In this document: in pieces, positions 7,379 through 10,581 of the stretch
Numbering within the stretch: position 1 is the stretch's first letter
Layout of the letters: each line of letters opens with the position of its first letter
Source: CAJQND01 sp051010055
GTDB taxonomy: Bacteria > Pseudomonadota > Alphaproteobacteria > Rhizobiales > CAJQND01
Assembly (NCBI GenBank): GCA_051010055.1
Contig: JBPCVY010000111.1
Coordinates: forward strand, 1-10,581
Reading direction: 5' to 3'
DNA: 10,581 nucleotides
The notes under the pieces: generated by a model
Database searches by the model: none
What the model was told of the DNA's origin: nothing
The model's input: only the letters and a program-made list of their open reading frames with translations
Translations under genes and position numbers: made by a program

Positions 7379-8772
7379 CAGGCTGCCTCCTCACCGGTCA
7401 TTGTCACACCATCCAATGCGGCAACCGCTGCACGGAATGCATCGCCGCGCAGCTCAAAGTTTCGGTATTGATCGAACGAGGCGCAAGCCGGCGATAACAG
7501 CACCACCGCGTCGTCGCCGCCCGCTGCTGCATCGCGCGCCGCCATGGCCACTGCCCGCCCGATTGTGCCCGCATCTACGGTTTTGGCTTGGCCTGATAGC
7601 GTTTCAGCAAATTCGCCAGCCGCTTCACCAATCAAATATGCACAGGAAAGCTTACCGAAATATTCCGATAGCCCTTCAATGCCGCCGGATTTCGCAAGTC
7701 CACCGGCAATCCAGTAAATATTGTCAAAACTGTCCAGCGCGTGGGCAGATGCATCAGCATTTGTTGCCTTGCTGTCATTGACGAACAGAATCCGGCCAAG
7801 GCGTGCCACATTCTCCATCCGGTGGGCAAGGCCGGGAAAGCTTGCAAATGCACGGGCGATTTCCTGAACAGATAGCCCAAGAGCGCGCCCTGTTGCCCAG
7901 GCCATGGCAGCATTTTGCCAGTTATGGCGGCCCCGCAGACTGTCAAATCCGGTAAGATCGCAACGCTCGCCATCTGCTTCATCGTGAAGGATGCCGTCTT
8001 CAACCCAGATGCCTTCGCCCAGCTGTGATTGGACCGAAACCAGGTTTTTGCCCGGACGAATGATGGCTCCCGCTATTGCCCGGCAGTAATCATCATCAAC
8101 GCCAATCACCGCCGTATCGCCCTCACCCTGGAGGGTAAACATGCGCGCCTTGACCGCAGCATATCCGGCCATATCCCCGTGCCGGTCGAGATGATCCGGG
8201 CTCAGGTTGAGCAATATGCCAACATCAGGCTTCAGAGATGGAGTCAAATCAATCTGATAGGAGGAAAATTCAACCACGTAGTGCCGACCATCGCTTGGCG
8301 GAGAAAGATCGAGCACCGGGCGTCCGATATTGCCGCCAACTTCCGTTGGCCTGCCAGCACTTTCAAACATATGGCCGATCAGCGCGGTGGTGGTGGACTT
8401 GCCATTGGTGCCGGTGATCGCGATGAGTTTCACTGGCGCATCTGCTTCGGCCAGCGCGCGCACGAAAATCTCCGTATCCCCGATAATCGGCACGCCGGCG
8501 CCTTTGGCCATATTTACGGTCCAATGGGGCTCCGGGTGGGTGAGCGGCACGCCCGGTGAAAGCATCAGGGCATCAATTGTGCCCCAAGAGATTGTGCTTA
8601 AATCGGCAAGTTCACAGCCTGTCTCCGCTGCAGACATGCGGGAGGCATCGGCATCATCCCATGCAACAACCGATGCTCTGGCCGCCAAGAGCGCGCGCAC
8701 CGCCGCCAGCCCGGTCCTACCAAGGCCAAAGACCGCAATACGCATGTTCGCATATGGCGTTGCCGTGATCAT
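7378..8772 (-). CDS. murD: UDP-N-acetylmuramoyl-L-alanine--D-glutamate ligase MurD
   Basis: Second Mur ligase; it adds D-Glu to UDP-MurNAc-L-Ala with ATP in the cytoplasm. The 464-residue protein has the N-terminal loop VFGLGRTGLAA (14-24), LSPGVP (71-76), the P-loop TGTNGKSTTT (120-129), GGNIG (146-150), VEFSSYQ (167-173), NLSPDHLDRH (189-198), a conserved Lys (K208) that is carbamoylated in the family, GRHNWQNAAMA (281-291), HRME (317-320), NDSKATN (332-338) and LSPACASFDQYRNFELRG (426-443). NDSKATN and LSPACASFDQ are MurD signatures that exclude MurC, MurE and MurF. The ATG at 8772 has AGGAG four bases upstream. An in-frame ATG at residue 10 is a less likely alternative. The stop overlaps the ftsW start (TGATG). 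Confidence 0.98.
   Translation of the reverse strand: MITATPYANMRIAVFGLGRTGLAAVRALLAARASVVAWDDADASRMSAAETGCELADLSTISWGTIDALMLSPGVPLTHPEPHWTVNMAKGAGVPIIGDTEIFVRALAEADAPVKLIAITGTNGKSTTTALIGHMFESAGRPTEVGGNIGRPVLDLSPPSDGRHYVVEFSSYQIDLTPSLKPDVGILLNLSPDHLDRHGDMAGYAAVKARMFTLQGEGDTAVIGVDDDYCRAIAGAIIRPGKNLVSVQSQLGEGIWVEDGILHDEADGERCDLTGFDSLRGRHNWQNAAMAWATGRALGLSVQEIARAFASFPGLAHRMENVARLGRILFVNDSKATNADASAHALDSFDNIYWIAGGLAKSGGIEGLSEYFGKLSCAYLIGEAAGEFAETLSGQAKTVDAGTIGRAVAMAARDAAAGGDDAVVLLSPACASFDQYRNFELRGDAFRAAVAALDGVTMTGEEAA
7386..7392 (-). promoter_or_regulatory. Ribosome binding site for ftsW inside the murD 3' end
   Basis: GAGGAGG, the strongest Shine-Dalgarno match in the window, lies seven bases before the ftsW ATG. 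It is formed by the last two Glu codons of murD (GAG GAG GCA GCC TGA). With the TGATG junction this strongly fixes the ftsW start and points to re-initiation after murD. Confidence 0.85.
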
Positions 8773-8776
8773 CGCG

Positions 8777-8782
8777 CTCCTA
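8777..8782 (-). promoter_or_regulatory. Ribosome binding site for murD overlapping the mraY stop codon
   Basis: TAGGAG combines the mraY stop codon TAG (8780-8782) with an AGGAG Shine-Dalgarno sequence four bases before the murD ATG. A ribosome ending mraY therefore covers the murD initiation site, which suggests coupled expression. Confidence 0.8.
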
Positions 8783-9868
8783 ACGAAGTTTCAAGGTTGC
8801 AAGGCCGATCAGCGCCAGCACCACCGATATGATCCAGAACCGGATGACGACGGTGGATTCGGCCCATCCCTTCTGCTCGAAATGGTGGTGGAGCGGGGCC
8901 ATGGCGAACACCCGCTTTCCGGTGAGCTTGTACGACAATACCTGGACAATGACCGATACGGTTTCCAGGACGAACAGGCCGCCGATAATGCCGAGAACAA
9001 TTTCATGCTTTGCGGCAACGGCAATCGCGCCCAATGCGCCACCAAGGGAGAGCGAACCGGTATCGCCCATGAAAATCATCGCCGGCGGGGCGTTGAACCA
9101 TAAAAACCCGAGCCCGGCGCCAAGGATCGCACCGCACAGAACAGACAATTCGCCCACACCCTTCACATTGTGAAGTTGCAGATACTCAGAGAAAACTGCG
9201 TTGCCAACCAGATAGGAAATCATGCCAAAGCTGGCGGCTGCCACCATCACCGGCACAATGGCCAGCCCGTCAAGGCCGTCCGTCAGGTTCACAGAGTTGG
9301 AACAACCGACAATCACGAAGACGCCCACAGGGATGAAGAACAGCCCCATGTCGATGAAAAAGTTCTTCATGAACGGGAATGTCAATGATGAAGAAAGCGG
9401 CTCTTTCCCAGCCTTGATGAAGATGTAAACCGCAAGGGCGGCGATAACACATTCAAGGGTAAACCTGATTTTTGCCGGAAAACCGTCGGTGGATCCGGTG
9501 GAGACCTTCAGATAATCATCATAAAGGCCGATCGCTCCATACCCCATGGTCACCAGCAAAACCGTCCACACATAGACATTTGAAAGATTAGCCCACAACA
9601 GAGCGGAGACGATGATGCCGAACAAGATCATCAGCCCGCCCATGGTCGGCGTGCCCTGCTTTTCAATAATGTGGCGCTCCGGGCCGTCTTCGCGAATAGG
9701 CTGGCCCTTGCCCTGGCGCACCCGCAAAACGGAAATCAGTCTCGGTCCGAACAAGAACACGAACAACAGCGAGGTCATCATGGCTCCGCCGGTGCGGAAC
9801 GTGATGTACCTAAACACATTAAGGGCTGAAATCTGTTCAGACAGGCTCGTCATCAGGTAGTACAACAT
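8780..9868 (-). CDS. mraY: Phospho-N-acetylmuramoyl-pentapeptide transferase MraY
   Basis: Integral membrane enzyme that transfers phospho-MurNAc-pentapeptide from UDP to undecaprenyl phosphate, forming lipid I. The 362-residue protein matches the usual length of about 360, with about ten membrane segments. Motifs: the N-terminal SALNVFRYITFRTGGA block (14-29), QGKGQPIREDGPERH (52-66) followed by KQGTPTMGG (70-78), the Mg-binding GLYDDYLK (114-121, Asp117/Asp118), NSVNLTDGLDGLA (191-203), FMGDTGSLSLGG (266-277, Asp269) and the histidine motif MAPLHHHFE (323-331). All catalytic Asp and His positions are present. The start MLYYL is typical of alphaproteobacterial MraY, although the upstream ribosome binding site is poor. 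murF ends 16 bases before it and murD starts 7 bases after it. Confidence 0.98.
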   Translation of the reverse strand: MLYYLMTSLSEQISALNVFRYITFRTGGAMMTSLLFVFLFGPRLISVLRVRQGKGQPIREDGPERHIIEKQGTPTMGGLMILFGIIVSALLWANLSNVYVWTVLLVTMGYGAIGLYDDYLKVSTGSTDGFPAKIRFTLECVIAALAVYIFIKAGKEPLSSSLTFPFMKNFFIDMGLFFIPVGVFVIVGCSNSVNLTDGLDGLAIVPVMVAAASFGMISYLVGNAVFSEYLQLHNVKGVGELSVLCGAILGAGLGFLWFNAPPAMIFMGDTGSLSLGGALGAIAVAAKHEIVLGIIGGLFVLETVSVIVQVLSYKLTGKRVFAMAPLHHHFEQKGWAESTVVIRFWIISVVLALIGLATLKLR

Positions 9869-9884
9869 GGGCGAACTGGTCCCG

Positions 9885-10581
9885 CTATTCTTCGTTATCC
9901 CGGCACTCGGGAAATTGTTGTTTCATGGCCACGACGAGAGGGAGCATCTTGCTGCCGAGCGACCCTTTGATCATTACGATATCGCCGGGTTGCACACCAT
10001 CGAGCAAAGGCTTTTCTAACCCTTCCGAGTTTTCCGCGTATATGGCCTTTCGGGTGGATGGAAGGGCTTCCCACAAGTTCTCCATCATCGGTCCGCAGGC
10101 ATATACGCCATCGACCGCCGCTTCGTCTATGGAAGAAGCCAAACTGCGGTGCAGTTCCTCAGAGTCGTCACCCAATTCGAGCATATCACCCAAAACCGCA
10201 ATGCGCCGCCCGCCGCGTCCGGGCTTGGTGTTGCCGAGCACGCCAATTGCAGAGCGCATGGAGGCCGGATTGGTATTATAGGCCTCATCAATCAGCGTGA
10301 TTTCGCCGCCGCGCGGATGCGCCAGCTGTGTGCGTGCGCCACGCCCTGTAGGTGCGGACGTTTCTGCAAGGGCCAGTCCTGCCAGGGCAAGATCAGCGCC
10401 GAACTGTTTCACCGCCGCCAGAACAGCAAGTGAGTTTTGCACCAGATGGCGGCCCGGCGCACCCAGCCTGTACGTCACCGGCTCGCCCAACACGTCAGCT
10501 TCAATGCAAGAATAGCTGCCACTTAGAACCGCTTTGACAAGACGCACATTGCAGCCATCATCTTCACCGAATGAAATAATC
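9885..10581 (-). CDS. murF: UDP-N-acetylmuramoyl-tripeptide--D-alanyl-D-alanine ligase MurF, C-terminal part (5' end outside window)
   Basis: MurF adds the D-Ala-D-Ala made by Ddl to the UDP-MurNAc-tripeptide, giving the pentapeptide that MraY uses. The frame is open to the right edge and codes for 231 residues here, about half of a usual MurF of roughly 460-480. The visible part starts late in the central ATPase domain (ISFGEDDGCNVRL), continues through GRHLVQNSLAVLAA and GRG, and then the C-terminal ligase domain with LIDEAYNTNPASMRSAI (MurF form of the D-YNANP motif), RRIAVLGDMLELG and KGSLGSKM (KGSxxxxM is typical of MurF). The P-loop lies outside the window. A GTG at 10547 is internal and should not be taken as a start. 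The TAG stop is 16 bases before mraY, so the genes probably share a transcript. Confidence 0.95.
   Translation of the reverse strand, partial: IISFGEDDGCNVRLVKAVLSGSYSCIEADVLGEPVTYRLGAPGRHLVQNSLAVLAAVKQFGADLALAGLALAETSAPTGRGARTQLAHPRGGEITLIDEAYNTNPASMRSAIGVLGNTKPGRGGRRIAVLGDMLELGDDSEELHRSLASSIDEAAVDGVYACGPMMENLWEALPSTRKAIYAENSEGLEKPLLDGVQPGDIVMIKGSLGSKMLPLVVAMKQQFPECRDNEE

Noticed and set aside
7230..7781. A 183-codon open frame on the plus strand opposite the ftsW/murD junction
   Set aside because: His-, Arg- and Pro-rich composition is typical of an antisense shadow; both minus-strand genes are intact.
8330..9103. A 257-codon open frame on the plus strand across the murD start and mraY end
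   Set aside because: It is antisense to two clearly real genes, its product is low in recognisable motifs, and it spans a gene junction. Long antisense frames are expected opposite GC-rich coding DNA.
10545..10547. GTG as the start of a 220-codon gene at the right edge
   Set aside because: The frame continues upstream with MurF-like residues (ISFGEDDGCN) to the window edge, so the GTG is an internal Val codon.
1..10581. Possible novel system, mobile element, CRISPR array or RNA gene in the window
   Set aside because: Every part of the window is covered by recognisable dcw-cluster genes with gaps of at most 46 bases; no direct repeat arrays, tRNA-like folds, transposase motifs or foreign-looking composition were seen.

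Overview
This window is a stretch of the division and cell wall (dcw) cluster of an alphaproteobacterium, read entirely from the minus strand. In order of transcription (high to low coordinates) the genes are murF (its 5' part lies beyond the right edge), mraY, murD, ftsW, murG, murC, murB, ddl, ftsQ and ftsA (its 3' part lies beyond the left edge). The gene order, with murB between murC and ddl and with ddl-ftsQ-ftsA at the end, is the usual alphaproteobacterial one. The protein style (for example the MraY N-terminus and a FtsQ with a basic cytoplasmic tail) also points there, perhaps to Hyphomicrobiales. The genus cannot be fixed from the sequence alone. The DNA is moderately GC-rich and evenly so, with no transposase, integrase, tRNA, CRISPR array or sign of transferred DNA.

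Layout: murF 10581-9885 (partial), mraY 9868-8780, murD 8772-7378, ftsW 7378-6209, murG 6212-5043, murC 5024-3594, murB 3594-2689, ddl 2664-1720, ftsQ 1732-851, ftsA 804-1 (partial). Genes are separated by at most 46 bases, and four junctions overlap (TGATG, ATGA, TAATG and a 13-base overlap). No terminator and no convincing promoter is visible, so this looks like one polycistronic unit with strong translational coupling. No stretch longer than 46 bases lacks a gene.

The genes work as one pathway. MurC, MurB, MurD and MurF, together with D-Ala-D-Ala from Ddl, build UDP-MurNAc-pentapeptide in the cytoplasm (MurB reduces the enolpyruvyl group before MurC acts). MraY moves the product onto undecaprenyl phosphate to give lipid I, MurG adds GlcNAc to give lipid II, and FtsW polymerises lipid II at the septum. 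FtsQ and FtsA are divisome parts that connect this synthesis to the FtsZ ring. murE and ftsI would be expected upstream of the right edge and ftsZ downstream of the left edge, but neither is in the window.

I found no undescribed system here. The points worth a second look are small: a Glu in the phosphate-2 loop of FtsA, an Ala in the first glycine loop of MurG, a TTG start for ddl preceded by an out-of-frame ATGATG mini-frame, an eight-T run inside ftsW, and ribosome binding sites built from the last codons of the upstream genes.
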